Part shown: piece after piece, positions 1 to 14,291 of the stretch
How positions within the stretch are numbered: the stretch's first letter is position 1
Layout: each line of letters begins with the position of its first letter
Source of the DNA: Serinus canaria
Taxonomy: Eukaryota; Chordata; Aves; Passeriformes; Fringillidae
Assembly (NCBI RefSeq): GCF_022539315.1
Contig: NC_066313.1
Coordinates: 21,675,059-21,739,058, forward strand
Direction of reading: 5' to 3'
Length of the DNA stretch: 64,000 nucleotides
Translations under genes and position numbers: made by a program
Notes under the pieces: generated by a model
Seen by the model: only the letters and a program-made list of their open reading frames with translations
Database searches by the model: none
What the model was told of the DNA's origin: nothing

Positions 1-392
1 TAGTCTGAGCACTGAGTCACAAATCTCTAGGTACAGATCTTGCATTTCTTTCTTAATGTTTAAACAATTGTACATTAATAGGATTAATATTTTTCCTGCG
101 TGGGCAATTTAGCTGTTGACTCTTGCAAGGAGGGGTCTTTAGGAAAAAAACAACAGCAGCAACTTAAAACTGATCTTGACAGAGCTCAGCCCTCTCTGCC
201 AGCTGCAGTGCAGCTTCACCTCCCTGCTGGTGGGCTGGGAAAGGCTCTTGGCTGCTTATGGCGACTCTGGAGGGGGTTCTTTGTCATGGCCCCTGCCTCA
301 TCACATGGCTGGATGTACAGCCCTTGCATTTCGTGAGCCATCCATCCCTTCTGTGTGTGCCTGGGCATACAGGCCTGCATGGAGTGGCCTCC

Positions 393-426
393 ATGGAGGG
401 GACTGCATGGAGGGGACTGCATGGAG
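393..426. repeat. 14-bp tandem repeat, about 2.4 copies
   Basis: The unit ATGGAGGGGACTGC is repeated exactly at 393-406 and 407-420, followed by a partial ATGGAG at 421-426. It is a minisatellite-like fragment in intergenic DNA. Confidence 0.85.
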
Positions 427-2060
427 CAGCCTGCAAGTGGCTGGTGCTGTCAAGCCATGCCGGGTGCCAGGCACACATTGGGAACTGAGGTTTCAAGAAT
501 GGATGCTGCCACTGCAAATAACATCCACTGCCCAGTTCTATGGCTGCCAGGAGCTCGAGGGTTGGGGGAAAGGCCTGCAAGGAGCACACTTGGGACCGTG
601 TTTAGCTTGGGAATGTGGTCCTGCACTTCCTTTGACATTCTTGCAGCCTGGAGAGGCAGTATATGCACTACTGGTAGATTTAGGCTACTGTTTCATTCAG
701 CAGGTAAGGGAGAACTCTGGCCACAGCCCAGCCCATCTCTGATTATTAAAATCAAGAAAATACTCAAGGATATAAGGGTCACTAATATTTGCTACTTGCC
801 TCTGACTGAGTGAAGTGCACGGTGAGGTGAGGAGACCACGCAGCCACGTGGCTCTTACCATGTTGGAGGACAACTGGTGCAGACTCAGCATCCCAGCCTG
901 GGCAAAGGAACCAGCCCAGACCCTGGCTGAACACACCCAAGTCATGGCTGCTCTCCCTGGAGTTGCACCTTGCCTTCCCATCTCTTCACAGACAGTTGGA
1001 GCTAAGCCCTGCCAGCAGGCTCTTGGTTGAGCATTTCTAACTAAAACAAATATCTCCTGGCCAGAAGTTTCTGACCTTTGCAACTCTGAAGGATGGTATT
1101 GAACCCACACTAAAGCTGTGCTTCTGTGTTCAACTGCATCTTCAGACACAATCTGGGGTGTGAGATCCAAGTCCCCAAGAGGGCTGAGCTGAGGCCATGA
1201 CTCAGGGTCCCCTGGGGATTTCTCTGTGATGGCAGAAATGAATGTCTGCATGTGCACACCCATAAGTGTCCATGTGAGATGCTTTACATCCTTCTAAGTG
1301 TTTACTGAGGACATGTAGTGGCTCTCCAGAAGCCTATTTCAAGGCATTTTCCTAGTTTTCCCACTCCCAGCTACTACAGGTGTGATTCTGAGGAGAGCCT
1401 CATGTCAGGATTCTCATTTTAAGCTTATTTTGTGTGTCTAAGTGTGCTGGAATATCCTACAGCTGCATTGACTCTGTCCCACAGAGAAGCTACAGGGGAG
1501 CAACCTCTCCCTCACAGACCAAATGGGAAGGTACAGTCTGGGAGACTTTATTTCTTCCTTGAGTGGTGACAGGTTTCTTGTTAGAGCTTCTCCCTAATGG
1601 GCTGTGTGTGACACCGCTAAGGAGCACTCCAGTCTATGGGGTTGGGATAGAGACACATTCCACATCACCTCTGCTCCATTTCCTTCTTACTCCTCCACTG
1701 AGTTCCCATCCCAAACCTCCTCCTGAGAGAGTAAGACCCTTGGTGTGGTCATACCAGCCCATCTCCCAAACTCACTGAAACTCTCTGGTCAGTAGTGGGG
1801 ACACTGCCACAAAAATGGGCTGGTTTGGTGAAGAGGGAGGAAGGTGAGGCTGACAGGGGACAGCGTGTGAATGTGAGATCAGCCCTGTTGTCCTAGCACG
1901 AGTTGTACCTGGGTCTTTCTGGCTTCTCCCAAGGTCTGTCACAAATGAAGGTGACAGCTAAGAGCTCAGGTAGGACTGAGCCCAAGTTCTTGATGTCTCA
2001 GCCCTCCCAGGGTGGCCACTGCCAGGGACACACAGGGGACATGCCTGGGAAGGCTGTGGC

Positions 2061-2093
2061 TTGTCATGCCTGTGGCTTGACATGCCTGTGGCC
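2061..2093. repeat. 16-bp tandem duplication
   Basis: CTTGTCATGCCTGTGG is followed directly by CTTGACATGCCTGTGG, with one difference. A weaker related copy (CATGCCTGGGAAGGCTGTGG) precedes them. Intergenic. Confidence 0.7.
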
Positions 2094-3214
2094 CAGCAAA
2101 CCTCAGTATCCAGAGTTGATTTTTGTGCATTTGCCCTCGTGACTCAGAGGGAGGTATGAGGAGTCAGACATGTGATAACTTGGTATTTCTGCTAATGACA
2201 AACAGCATTTTATTTCCATACTAAAACTTCCCTTGTACCTGCAACAGTTTAACAAACATGGTTTCTCCTAAGGGAGAGGATCCTTTCCCTTTTAACACTC
2301 ATGGGTCAGAAGACTGTTGGGATAGTTGTCCTTCATCTGTTATGAAAAATGAAGATCATTGTTTTGCATGCTGTGCACAAAGCAGGAAACAAAAGGCTAA
2401 ATTTGGTCCTAATTTTCACAGGGAGAAAGAGCTTATAGGGGGTACTGTAGTCTCATCTCAGGGGTTTCACTCTGCTCCAAGCACAAAGCTGGTTATCCTA
2501 AGGTAAACCTAACTGTATGTAGTATATGACCTGGAAACAAAATTAGGGGCTTTTCTGGATCCAACATGGTTTGGATTAAGTGGGAGCAGTGTTTGGGTGA
2601 GAAGGTATTCAGCTGCATTTTCAGTTCTGGTTTGTGCAACAGTACTCATTCTCAGCCTCAGCAGCCCAAGCTTGCCAGTGTCTGTGCCCTGGTTTTCACA
2701 TCACCCATCACTTTTGCTGTAACTTCTTAAAAATGCAGTTGCTGCAGTGATAGAGGACAGGAAAATATTAAAACTGGAAGACTGAGGACTAGTCATTTTC
2801 AAGAAGTGGAAATCCAGGGCACATGAGACCCCTTAAAGCAAGTGTGGATCCCACTGCTCCCAAGGAGCACTTTGCTCTTTCAGGGCCTGAACTGAACAGC
2901 ATTTCTAGTATTGAGGGGGCTGGCAAGGGCTGAGCAAGTGGAATGTCCTGCATTCACAGACTTGGTGCAGAACTGCTAAAAATCAGAAGAATGGAAAGTC
3001 TCTGATTTTATCTCTGAGCAGTATCTTGGACACCAGAACCCCAGACTGTCAGGCATGTGGCCCCAACATCAGCTACTGTTGATGTTCAGCCCTGACAATG
3101 ATCCCAACACAGCAATGTTTGTTTCTGACCCTGCAGACAGGTGCCAGCAGGACTCCTGCTATGCCCCATCAGAGCTAAGAGAAATCCACAGGACACTTTC
3201 CATCCTCCTTCCAT

Positions 3215-3310
3215 GTTCTCCACAAAGAAACACAAAAAGACACCTGCCACATTCTTTTGTCTTTTTTTTTAATTATTCCTTCATATTCAAACTTCACAAA
3301 CAGTGTGAAC
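3215..3310 (-). terminator. ZBTB20: Probable distal poly(A) site of ZBTB20
   Basis: On the minus strand, ATTAAA lies at 3273-3268 inside GGAATAATTAAAAA. A TGTA motif of the CFIm-binding kind lies about 45 bases upstream. About 25-50 bases downstream is a U/GU-rich stretch (GTGTCTTTTTGTGTTTCTTTG, split around 3240-3220). Cleavage would fall near 3245-3262. Below this point the sequence loses the A/T-run character of the 3'UTR. ATTAAA is the second most common vertebrate signal. No transcript evidence is available. Confidence 0.6.
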
Positions 3311-3528
3311 TTGTACAATACCTCAGAAAGTGAAACTTACAAAAAAAGTGCTGGTAACATTAAAAAAAAACAAAAACAAAGAAACAAACATCATTCTTAG
3401 CAACATCAATTACTCTTCCACACAAAACAGAAACCTTGTAAAATTTATTTCCGTATTTTTTTAAGGCGTAATACTTCTGTATAAAGTATATGCAAGAGAT
3501 AAAACTTCACAGTATTCCAAAATGTCAC

Positions 3529-3550
3529 AATAATAATAATAATAATAATA
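3529..3550. repeat. (AAT)n microsatellite
   Basis: About seven copies of AAT near the distal end of the 3'UTR; in the mRNA this is an (AUU)n tract. Confidence 0.9.
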
Positions 3551-6500
3551 TAGTATAATGAAGCGCTACAGTTAATTTTCTTTTTTTACTTTTTTTCCTG
3601 TTTTAAATAACAAATACAAGTCACAGGTAAATATACGTGAGAAAAATACGAGGCTAATATTAAATGGCAGGTAAGGATACTCTCACTGTAAGAAAAAACT
3701 GGCAGGATGTGTGTATTTATTCTATATTTTAAAGCACTTGATAGAAAAGGCGTATGCAAGGTATTTTTTTTTTTAACAATTTTCTATTTGCTTGTTTTTG
3801 ATAACTGACATACCATTTACAGAGTATAATGAGAGAAAAAAAAGGAACTTAACCCCTCAAAACTTTCGACCTGCTCTTCACATCATCATAAACCATTTTT
3901 CTGGAGAGATGCCTGTACAGCTGTGGGGTGTGTGTGTGTGTGCACAGCGGTGTGTGCAGGGTTGTGCAGGTGGGTGGCTGTCTCATCACACGGGCAGAGA
4001 GCCATGTCCTGCACGGGGACCTTGGCCGGCTGCAGCCAAATCCTGAAGTCTCCACCTTGGCAGGACAGTGCCTGGGGTCATCATCACTGGTTGCCTGCAC
4101 AAAGACTTTAGGATTTAGGCCTGGCTGCAGTTTCCCAGTCACTCGGCATCTATTGTCTGCTGGGAGTTCCTTTGGCCCCAAGAAGAAAATGTCCAATTTT
4201 TACTTTTTACATCCGTACACAAGAGCGTGTGCTCTCCCCTCCACTGTTTAGGTCCCATCCATGCCACAGAGCAAACATCAACCGAGGAATTTCTGCCTGG
4301 GTCCCAGCCAGCACCGTGAGCAATGGGAATGTGGATGGATGTGCCCAGGTGTGCCCATGCAGCGCTTGGCAGCACCCCCGGCCACCGCACGGCCCTGCCC
4401 GTGCTCACAGCAGCCACTCAGCCCACACCCCCGGGGAACAAAAAGACAGCAGATAGCATTAACACATCAGTAAGGTGCTCAAAGAAAAAAGGCAGCTCCC
4501 ACTCCTGGAATGGGAAGCCACATAAGGTGCTTCAAAAAGTTTTTTTATTCTTCTTTTTTTTTTCTTTTTTTTTTTTTTTCAGTTTCAGACATTTTAAAAA
4601 AAGGACTGACTGAGCATGTGGTATGTGAGAGCAAGGCCGAGAGTTTTGAGATTTCTAACATCCTCCATAAATAAACGCTTCTTCAGGGCAGGATGCATTT
4701 TTGTTTGCTTGCTTTGTTGTTATCTTTGTGGTAGTTTAGTTTAGATGCAATTTTATTTTCATATAAACCAAAAAAAAAAAAAAACAAACCAACCCAATAT
4801 GTGAATTAGCATAAAAGTCTAACTGTGTTAGTGGGCTGAGTTTTTGTTTTTCTTTCTTTTTTTTTTTTTTGCCCATTCATTCATTTAGCACCGTTCCTTT
4901 TTATTCTGGTTACAACCCAATTCCTTCTGTAATTATTGAATGTACAGAAAGGACCAAGTATTTGTTTTTATTTTTTGTGATCTGTTTCAAGAGCCCAACC
5001 GTAATTCCTCTGCTGCTGCTGTGTTTGTGTAGCATCTGGTTTCATGAGCTTAAGGAGAAAGGTTAGTCTGCTGATATTTAAGGTTGACGCGTGTTTGTAT
5101 GCATACACATTGTTCTATACATACACACTGCATGGAGTACATTGGAACTGGAGATAAAGTAAACTGGGTTCAAACACATATGCACTGTCTTCCCCTATGT
5201 ATTTGAAACAGTCTGGAGCTTTGATTCAATTTCTTTCTTTTTTTTTTTTTTTAAAGTGCATTTAAAGCAAAATAACTGGCATTCACATACCCCATGGAAA
5301 ACATGATTGCAGTGAAAAGCATGACCATGCTAAACTCCTTGGACTTGACAATGCCAAAAGCAAATGGGGCAGTGACAGGCCTCGGTAGGCAGCTATTCTT
5401 GGGCAGCACCATTGGCAAGGAGGGAAGGCAGGAGGTGGTGGAACGGAAATTGCTTTAGTGGTTGAATATTTGAACTGTTTGCAATTCTGACACAGCCGTG
5501 TCATTCCCAATACAGCTTCCTTTATGGTGATTAATGACCTCTGTCTTATGGATATACCCATCTGACTCTCCCTAGTTCTTTTATCATGTGTGTGTGTCCC
5601 AAGTGCCAGCATCTATTAGGAATAAGGCACTGTTAAAATTACAGTTTTACAAAAGATGCAAAATAATCCAACCCTAACAATCCCAACTGCCCACACTGCT
5701 CTTCTCCCCCCCTTCCCTTTTCTGGGGGGAAATATTGCATGTGTTAAGAGTCTATTCTTATGTTCTCTAAATGTGTCAAATGTAGGCTTTGGACAAATGT
5801 TTTAAGTCCATCAGCACCATAGATGGGTAGAAATGCATCCTTTCTCTTGGATGTATGTGCACACATGCAGATTTGTTAATTGGGAGAGGGGGCATAACAA
5901 CACCACTCCCATGCTGCTCCTCCCAGGCTTTAGAGCTAAGCCTAAAAAATAAACTTCCAATACTCCAGCCAGAATATTTACATTTACTGGATCATTTATG
6001 GAAGCAATTGATGGGTTTTTCATTCCACCACCCAGGTGCTACAGGTTTTAGAGGTGGATTTCTAGAAGGGCAAGCTCCAGGAAAGCCTGCATGGGCTTCC
6101 TGCTCTTCAGGGAAACAGCACAGGTGAGCACTCACCCTTGGCCTTGCCTGCCAGACAGACAGACACCTCACAGGGGCTGCTTTGCACTGATTCTTACAAT
6201 CAGTAAAGCTTCTCCAGCAAATTTGGCTCCTCCGTGGAGTCAGGGACACTGACTGTGCAGTGGGCAAGTGTGCAGAGAAGCTGGGTGGCAGGGTCCCCAT
6301 CTTTTCCCATGAGCACCTGTGGATTGTGAGCCACTTTTCCATTGTGCCAACGTGCTCTTTTCTCTGCATGGTTCTGACCTGGGAATAAGTGATGTTCCAG
6401 TAACTGAGTGGTTCATTTGCCCTAAAAAACACTGCAGTCAGCCCATCATAATGTGCATTTGCTGTGACAGCTAATATATCTTACTCTTGCTAAAATGTCC

Positions 6501-9500
6501 ATGAGCTACCTTCCCTGTGCCAGGATCCCACTGGCTCCTCTCACCTTTCACCAAAGGCTAGGCTGCCTCATTAAGCAGAGTATAGTTGAAAATGAGAAAA
6601 GCAAGCAGACAATAGGGGTAATAGCAAAGAAAACGTGAGATCAGATGGTCCAGCATTTAAGTTCTAGGCTAGTCACTTTAGCCATCATCATCAAAATGGA
6701 CTGAGATTAAAGGAGTCTAAACTGCTGTGGACTGGGGTCTTAGAAGTGACACAAACCTTGGGAGGGAAATGAGTTGCCTTTTTTTTCTTTTAGTGGTTTA
6801 AGTCATCTTGATAAGGCCACAAACTGCATTTGTCTTGTCAATGTGACTGCTTGAAAACGGCATGAACTGAAATTGAGTGACTGCTTCACAAAGCTAGGAC
6901 TGAAATGGGACAGAAGAGCCATCACACGCTCACTACGGCTGCACTGTAGGAGAGAGGAGTGTCTGAGGTGTGGTGGTGGGTGTCTCCTTGAGAAGACCTG
7001 CTACGCGTGGAAAGGGAAAGGAGCTCATAGTATCTCCCAGCTCCCCTTCCTCTCACCACCACCTTACTGTTTTGTTGGACACCTATGGACAAGTAGCACT
7101 TCTAAAGAGCCTCCTCCTGTTGTCTCTCACACGTGTAAGCTGGGGAAGGGGAGGAGGCTGGTATAATTACAAAAGGGGGAAAAGAAGGCACATGATTTTA
7201 CTCAGTCCTGACTGAACTCACATTTTGAAAGCAAGGGCAGTTTAGGTGGAGGGCAAAAAAGTGCTCAGTGGAGCAGGTGCTCACTGAGAAGAAATCTCAG
7301 GGCAAAGGAAGTGGGAGAATAAAAAGGAAAGGCAGGAAAAATGAAGGCCACATTCAGCTTTCTGTCTGCTTGACAGTCTCAAGATTTGGCTGCATTACTG
7401 TCCAGGAAGGAAAAGAGTCTGGTTGGTCTCAAATGTAGCCCAGTTACATATCTCCAGTTTCTGTTATGGCTGTTGGTGTCTTCCTCTTTCCCTTTACTCC
7501 AGTCCCATGAACACCTGGAGCACTATTTTAGTCTTTTAAGCCTGTTCTTCAAACATTGAGAACATGGCACACTTCTTTGGTCACCCTCAGCCTCTACTCC
7601 TCCTCAAATCCAGACCAGTGATCAAACAGAGTAGTCCTCCCTGCTGGTCACTCCCACTGCTGGGGTGCCCAAGAAGGCTTGATGGAAAATGCAAACCAAC
7701 CTCATGGTTTCAGTGGGGTTGCTGAGTTGTTCACAAAAGCCACTAGCAGGAAGAGGGCAAACCAAGGGAGTTGTTGATTGAGAAACAGATGTCAGTTACA
7801 GAGGTCATTATGACCATCATGTCTCTCAGTCACTTTCCCCTTGCACACTGCCACATCCAGGTACCATAAGTTTTTTGTCTCCTCCAGTGACTGCAAGGCT
7901 TTCACATTCCTGTGGTAGATGGGAGAAGGAGTAGAGTTGATGGTCCAGCTTTAGAATTCCAAAACACTGTTTCCTAATTTTCCCCCAAGTCTCTAAGTCA
8001 AAAATGCATTCAGTTTCTCTCTCCTCCTCCTGCCATCCCCTCCAAAGTTGCTCAGGAGATCATAAGGCAGAGCAATGAGAAGTAGGATCACCAACAGCTC
8101 TATGAAGACACAGGGTGGTAAAATGCTTCCCTACAAACTCACAGTCCAGTGTTTGTGACATTTTATAAATAATTTTTTTTAAAAAAGAATAACACAAGAA
8201 CAATCCCTTTACTTACTCATCTGAAACAAAATAAACAGCAGTGGCTACAAACTTCTTGTAACAATTACAAAAAAACTCCCAACAATACAATTCCCCAACT
8301 TTTAACACACGCCTTGAATGTTTTTTTCATGTTAAACCTCAAAACTGCAGCATATCCTTAAGGGCAAACTTTTCAATTAGTTTTTTCTTTCTTTTCTTTT
8401 TTTTTTTTTTAAATAATGTGTTCACCAAAAAGAAAAAAAAATCCACAAAACAGTCTTGTACCAAGAAAATGCATTCAAAAATAGAAAATACTACACAACA
8501 AAAATATGTACCCTTCCTTTCCAAAAGAGTCTTCACAAAAATGTAGAAAAATGCCAACCATTTTTTTTTCCTTTCCTGAACACTTAACTTTCAACCTAGG
8601 GCACAAATATTTATTGACTTATAATGTCTGTTTTTGCATAAAATATGGAAGATAAAAACCAACTATCAGGACTGTGAAGTTACAAACAACACCTCATTAT
8701 TCTCTCCACCCCACATTCCCTCCTAAGAAAACAAAACACAGAAAGCCAATGTTTCAACAACTGATTGAAAGTCATCAGGTTAGGGAAACCCATCAGCTGA
8801 TATGGGGATTCGAAGATGCTGGCATAACAGGAAAATCATCTGTCTTTTAAAATGTATGGTTTATGAATTCATCTCAACACGAGTCTCTGCCCTGCTGTAC
8901 TCAAATGACCAGGCACTATGGAGACAGGACACTGCCGGGCACAGAAAGATCTGGGAAGAATTTGGGGTCAGGAGCCCGGGGAGCGCACATGGGTGTGTGC
9001 GCGCACATGGCGTTTCACTTGCAAAGAACTCTTTCCATTTTGAAAGACAGAGAGGATGTTTCCATATGCCTTAAAAGTGCAAGGGCCATTTCTGGATCAT
9101 AGTAGTTAAATATGCAAAAGTTTTACTATGCTTAATAGTCAAGTCCATTTTTCTGGCAAAGGCAAGCCAGAGATAGATCATATCAGTTCACGGCTGGGAG
9201 TGGGTAACAGCTGAAAGCTGGTAGGCAAAAAGTGTCACACAAAGGTGCATCCAGAACTGATTTATTCAATGGGAAGATGTTTTGCCTACCTTGAAAAAAC
9301 ATTCAAGGGATATTATGCAATTAACACAGCCAAAAGACCAACTGTTTTGACAGCAATAAACTCTAGCAGTGGGGAGTTGGGTACTATGGGGAAGGCAGCT
9401 GTATCTGCACGCATGTGGCTAAATCCATCGTCTGTGTACCTCTTTTGACTCCATTGCAATAATATCTGCGTGCACCAGGGATGAATTTCACCCATGTGTT

Positions 9501-11882
9501 TCTGGATTTTATGCATGTTGGCCATGTAGAAGCCCAAGCCTGCAGAACACTGTGCTAGAATACTCCAGATGGCAGAGCTAGGATCAAAAAGGCTTCTCTC
9601 TTCTTCTGTTTGAGATTGTTTTCTTTCTAGCATATTTTTAAAAGGATGCTTCCATCACAAGAAGGAAGAGGGGAGCTTTGTCTTAGCCTTTTCCACTGCG
9701 TGGCTGTGTGTTTTCTTTTTTTAAAATGGCAAAATGTGTTTGTGTTTACTTCCAGTGCATTTTTTTCTCATAAATTCAAAACAAAAAGGAAACATTACTT
9801 TTCCCGTCCTTCAAAAGGAAACAAAACCAAAACAGACTGATAAAGTACAATACAATAAAAATCAGGCATTATAAAAGACAACATGATGTGCAACAGCAAT
9901 ACCAAAGAAACAAAAATAAAAAAAATATTTATATATATATATTAGGATACAGGTACAAATGAGCCAAGAAAGCTATCTAACCCCACTACTGGATGATTGG
10001 TAAGCATTGGTTAAGAAATACGTAAGGCTATTCTGAGATTTCTAACTTAACACAGTTAACCACTGCTTCTCTCACACCTTCACTTCCTAAATTTTTCACC
10101 TTTCACTCACTGGTCTTTTATGTCTTGAAACTGATTTTTTTTCCTTTTCATATTTTTTGGTCTACAGTAGAATTACATGTTATAATAACAACAGCAAAAC
10201 AAAACTCAAGCTTGTTGTGAGAGTAAGTTGGTGCCACATCCATGATACAGAAGAAAGAAGACCGACAACAGAACAACGGCATTCAGTTTTTCACACACAA
10301 AGCATATTTGAGGGCAATAGCATAGCTGACCAAAACAAGTTTGGAGGGGCAAGCAGCAGAAGATGTAGGTTTACCACTACACCACCAACTAGAGCCTGGT
10401 CTTTCACCTTTACCAATATCTTCGAGGACAACAGTAGCTCAGTTGCCATGTGGCTTTGCCATTCCTGTCATCTAGAACAACAGCTAACCTGACATCCACT
10501 TCACTACTGAATGCACTGCTTTGATAGAAAATGAAAAGGAAAAGAAAAGGTAAAAGCCTCCTAGGTGAGGCCAAGTGTATCTCTTGGTCACCTTGGCTGA
10601 TGTGACAAATTCTCAGCCAGTGGGATACCAGGATCAGTGAGAGAGGGCACTTGGCTAGCAGATCATTGTGGAGTAGTTCTGAAGCAAACTCAGACTGTCT
10701 AAGGTGATGTGACAGTTGCTTAGCCTCCTCCATTAGGGGAAAAGTGATGAACACTGACAGGTTAGCCTGGGATCATTCCATTAGTATAAATTATCTTAGT
10801 TCAGCAGGGATGAGAAAGCATATGTTCTCTGCTGCTTTTGAATTACTTTTGTAAATGTCAGCATTGCCAGCCAGCAAAAATGCATTCCCTACCAATTTGG
10901 CTACAGCACTGTGCCTGAAGCTCCATCGTGAATCCTGGCATTTTCTTTTTTTCTGTGGAACTTCTGAAACGTATCATTTTGCTCAAGGGTAAGCTCTGAA
11001 ATTACTATAATGCTGAAAATATCACTAGCATTTTCTTGAACCATAACTATGCCACAGTCCCAGCAAAAACTCAGGCTGATCCTCAGTAGCACTTGTCAGT
11101 GTTGAGGAAAGGAACATACAGAAACAAGATGATCAAACAGTACAGGGGAGTTCTGTTTTGGATCTAGCCCACTGGCCAACGGGGTTTTTGTTTGGGAGAA
11201 AAGGTGCAACAATGAAGCAGGATGACAAATGGAGGAGAATTACAGAAATTAGTGTTTCTCCATCTGGAGAAAAATAGGGCATTAAGTTATGTGGCATCTC
11301 TATTCAGCAACATATGTTTTGGCTTCTTAAAATAAACCTCAAGTTATCCTTGGTTTCTCAGTCAAGCACTGTCTACATGGGGCTTTAGTACCATGCTGAA
11401 AAAAAGAAAAAAGTTTGTGCTATATTTAAATGGAGTTCCAGTTAAACTAGTTTCAAACTGACCATGTAAAAAGGAACAACTGTCTTAAAAGCCATTTAAA
11501 CTATACAATCACGATATGCCCAGGAATTGGTGTGGTTGAGCAGTGTAACCAAGTGGGAACATAAGCTAGAATTTTGCTTTTAAAAAATGGTTGGCTCCTG
11601 TTAACATAGATTAGACAGTTCTGTTGAAACTGAGTCAGCTGGAATCAGGTTTAAACAGGCTGAATTCAAACCCAGATTTGGAGCATGGCTCAAAGCCCAC
11701 TTCTTCAGGTTGCAGTACTTTTAAAAAACTAGTGCAAATGGCATCTTATCACAGCATTGCAAACATGCAGTGTTCCTCTCCTTGTCCAAATATGGTTGCC
11801 ATCAGGTCAGACCACAAGGGAGGAATATGCAGCAATCAGTCAGCCGGAACAGTTCAACCTACAGAAGTTCTTTATTTTACCA

Positions 11883-11912
11883 CAGCAGGAAAGGCACTCT
11901 GGACACAGCAGG
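11883..11912 (-). promoter_or_regulatory. Paired miR-214-type seed matches in the 3'UTR
   Basis: CAGCAGG occurs on the plus strand at 11883-11889 and 11906-11912, giving CCUGCUG (7mer seed match for miR-214-3p) twice in the mRNA, 23 bases apart. Further single matches are at 10802-10808, 21672-21678, 30163-30169 and 30599-30605. Work in mammalian liver has reported miR-214 control of ZBTB20. Conservation here is not tested. Confidence 0.4.
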
Positions 11913-14267
11913 CTCAGTAAACCCTCAGCTTCACTTTTTTTTTTTTGGAGCAGTCCACTACCCCTCTTTGACAATGCAAATCCACTTCCACTCTGACAGT
12001 AGCAATAAATGCAGCTGCCTTAAACTAGGAAACAAAGAAAAACTCACCTAAGCAAAAAACAGGAGTATTGGCTCATTACATGAATTAACTTCAGCAGACA
12101 GACTTTATTTCCTCCCATATAACAGCTCTGTAGCTGTCAATACTCAGATGGAAGCAAATGCCACTTTACAAAACAAAGGTGCTCTCCTGCCTCTGTATTA
12201 GGCTAGCTCTCAAATGAACTGTGCTTTTGTTGGGCATCCACTGACTCATTACTGGAAGTTGACCTTCCAGTGCTTTTCATCTTAGAGGGCTCCTGCAGAT
12301 AGCAAAGAAACAGGCTGCATGTTCCACTGTCCCACTTCCTTTCAAGGGAAGAGTCATTCAGTAGTTAATCTAACAGTACATCAGGGCGTATCTCCAGTTC
12401 TTCTCTTCCAGACCTTTCAAGCCAGGATGGCTGGAATCTAAGAGTGGAGATCTCAAAGCTCACCAGAACAACACATCCTTAACTCCAAAGTCTCTCCTGG
12501 TTCCAGACTTGTTCCTTCCCACCCAACACCTGCCTCTTGCATACCACTCCTTCTCCAGTTCTTGACACTTTTGTCAAACGAGGCAGCTCAAGAGACTGAG
12601 CAGCAGAAATCTGCTTTGCATTGTGTGCTCTGTGAAAGGTATGTACTACCCATGTCTTGGTACCAATGAAGCCAAAGTACCTTAGTTTCAAATCTAAGCT
12701 GAAATTCAGGGCATTAATAGATTTATAGTCCCCCAATTACTCTAGCCTTTTCTTAGTAATTCTTTTCTTAGTAATCCCCTTTTTTGTTTGTGAAACCCTG
12801 TGGTACATTAGGCAGGCGATCCCTCCACTACTGGAGCAAAGCAGATGAACTCATGTTTTACATTCATCTCTCAGTTTCTCTACAGAACGTTTTTCAGGAT
12901 CCTGTTTCACCATCTGGCTAAAGTTGCAATTATAGTCTTGCTGAAGAGATTCAACACAAACTTGAGAGTTCACAGATCACAAAGAAGTACACCAGAGATG
13001 GATCTTGCTGCACATTGCTACTGTTTTCATTTTTCTCATAGTATGCTTGTTACAAAATTAATGACCAAGGCATAAGCCAACATGCATCTTGACTGTAAAA
13101 ATACTTTCCAATTTAGGATTCTATTTGGTTCCAGCTGATAGTCTTCACAATGCTAGACTATCTGTTTAAGGAGAGAAATCAGAGAGAAGAACTTAAAATG
13201 CTAGACAGCACTTTTGTCTAAGCAGGAGTATTTCTGCATGTACTGAACTCCACACCACCTTTTTTTTGCCCAAATGTCCCTCCTGCTTCCTCTACCCCAA
13301 AGGCTTGACTGGAACACCTGTAATTGAGTGTTCAGAATGACTGTTTATTGCACTGTTCCCATAACAGCCTCGGAAAGACGTGCTTTATTTCAGTGACCTT
13401 CCCCTTTGGTAAAGTCAGCTTTGTGACTTCAGTTCTTGAGCTGAGAGATCTGGCTTTTACTGAAGGGATGCTAATCGTAGTCAAACCTCTGGAAGAGATT
13501 CTATCCAACAATACAAGTTTTGACACTGGAACTGGGAATTTGTGTCTTTGTGGTGAAGCCTTAGGCTAGTTTACACAATGAGCAGTTCTCATAACTTTCT
13601 CACAGCCCCAAAGCACACTCTCTATAAAAAGGGAAGAAAAGATCTGTTGCACCAAGAAACTTGTGATGCCTCTTCAGTTTCTATTATAGTGCTTTAATTA
13701 TTTATTTTAACAGAAGGTATCCAATACAGCTGTCTCAGTGTCTCACTAGTTGCTTAAAATTAAGGTAACCTCACTTCTTTTTCAACCTGATCAAGTTTAT
13801 GGTACATCCGGTTTTCCGTGCCTATCCCTTTCTTTTCCCCCTTCCTGCTTAATTGGCCCCTTCCAATCCCACCACGTGTAAATACATTTCAGTAGTGCAA
13901 TGCAGTGCAGTGCAGTCATACTTAGTGCAAAAATAAAAAGGCTTATCCAGACCAAAAAAGCACAAACTCCCTCCCCACCCCACCCAGCCCCCAAGAAATC
14001 AGCTCTCAGTAAAAGTATATGAATGCCCCTAAATAAAGGGGGATTTGCAGTCTCCCAGCCACACTTTTCACATGCCTTGTTTTCTTTCCTCCCAGTCAAT
14101 GTGGAGATCTCATTAACAGATAGGACATTTATCAAAAACAAAGTCAAATGACAGAAATCAGAAAGGAGACAAGCCACTGTTTGGGGGCTGCAGAAAGGAG
14201 AGAGAACTAAATGGGTTCAGTAAAAAAAAGGTCAGTAGTGGTTTTACACAGAGTTGTCTGATGCAAA

Positions 14268-14291
14268 CTTTGCAAGGTACACCTTGCAAAG
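14268..14291 (-). other. 10-bp perfect hairpin in the 3'UTR
   Basis: The arms CTTTGCAAGG (14268-14277) and CCTTGCAAAG (14282-14291) are exact reverse complements around a four-base loop. In the mRNA sense this is a compact stem-loop. No known element was recognised. Confidence 0.7.

Larger units (their letters stand above)
1..3249. other. Intergenic region downstream of ZBTB20
   Basis: No exon with splice sites and a recognisable protein is visible on either strand. Open frames are short and unconvincing. The block is less A/T-run rich than the adjoining 3'UTR and holds only two small tandem repeats (393-426 and about 2061-2093). No RNA gene was recognised. Confidence 0.5.

Noticed and set aside
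5093..5140. TATGCATACACATTG region as a miR-568-like intronic miRNA
   Set aside because: mir-568 is hosted by mammalian ZBTB20, but this site is in the 3'UTR and does not fold into a long hairpin by eye.
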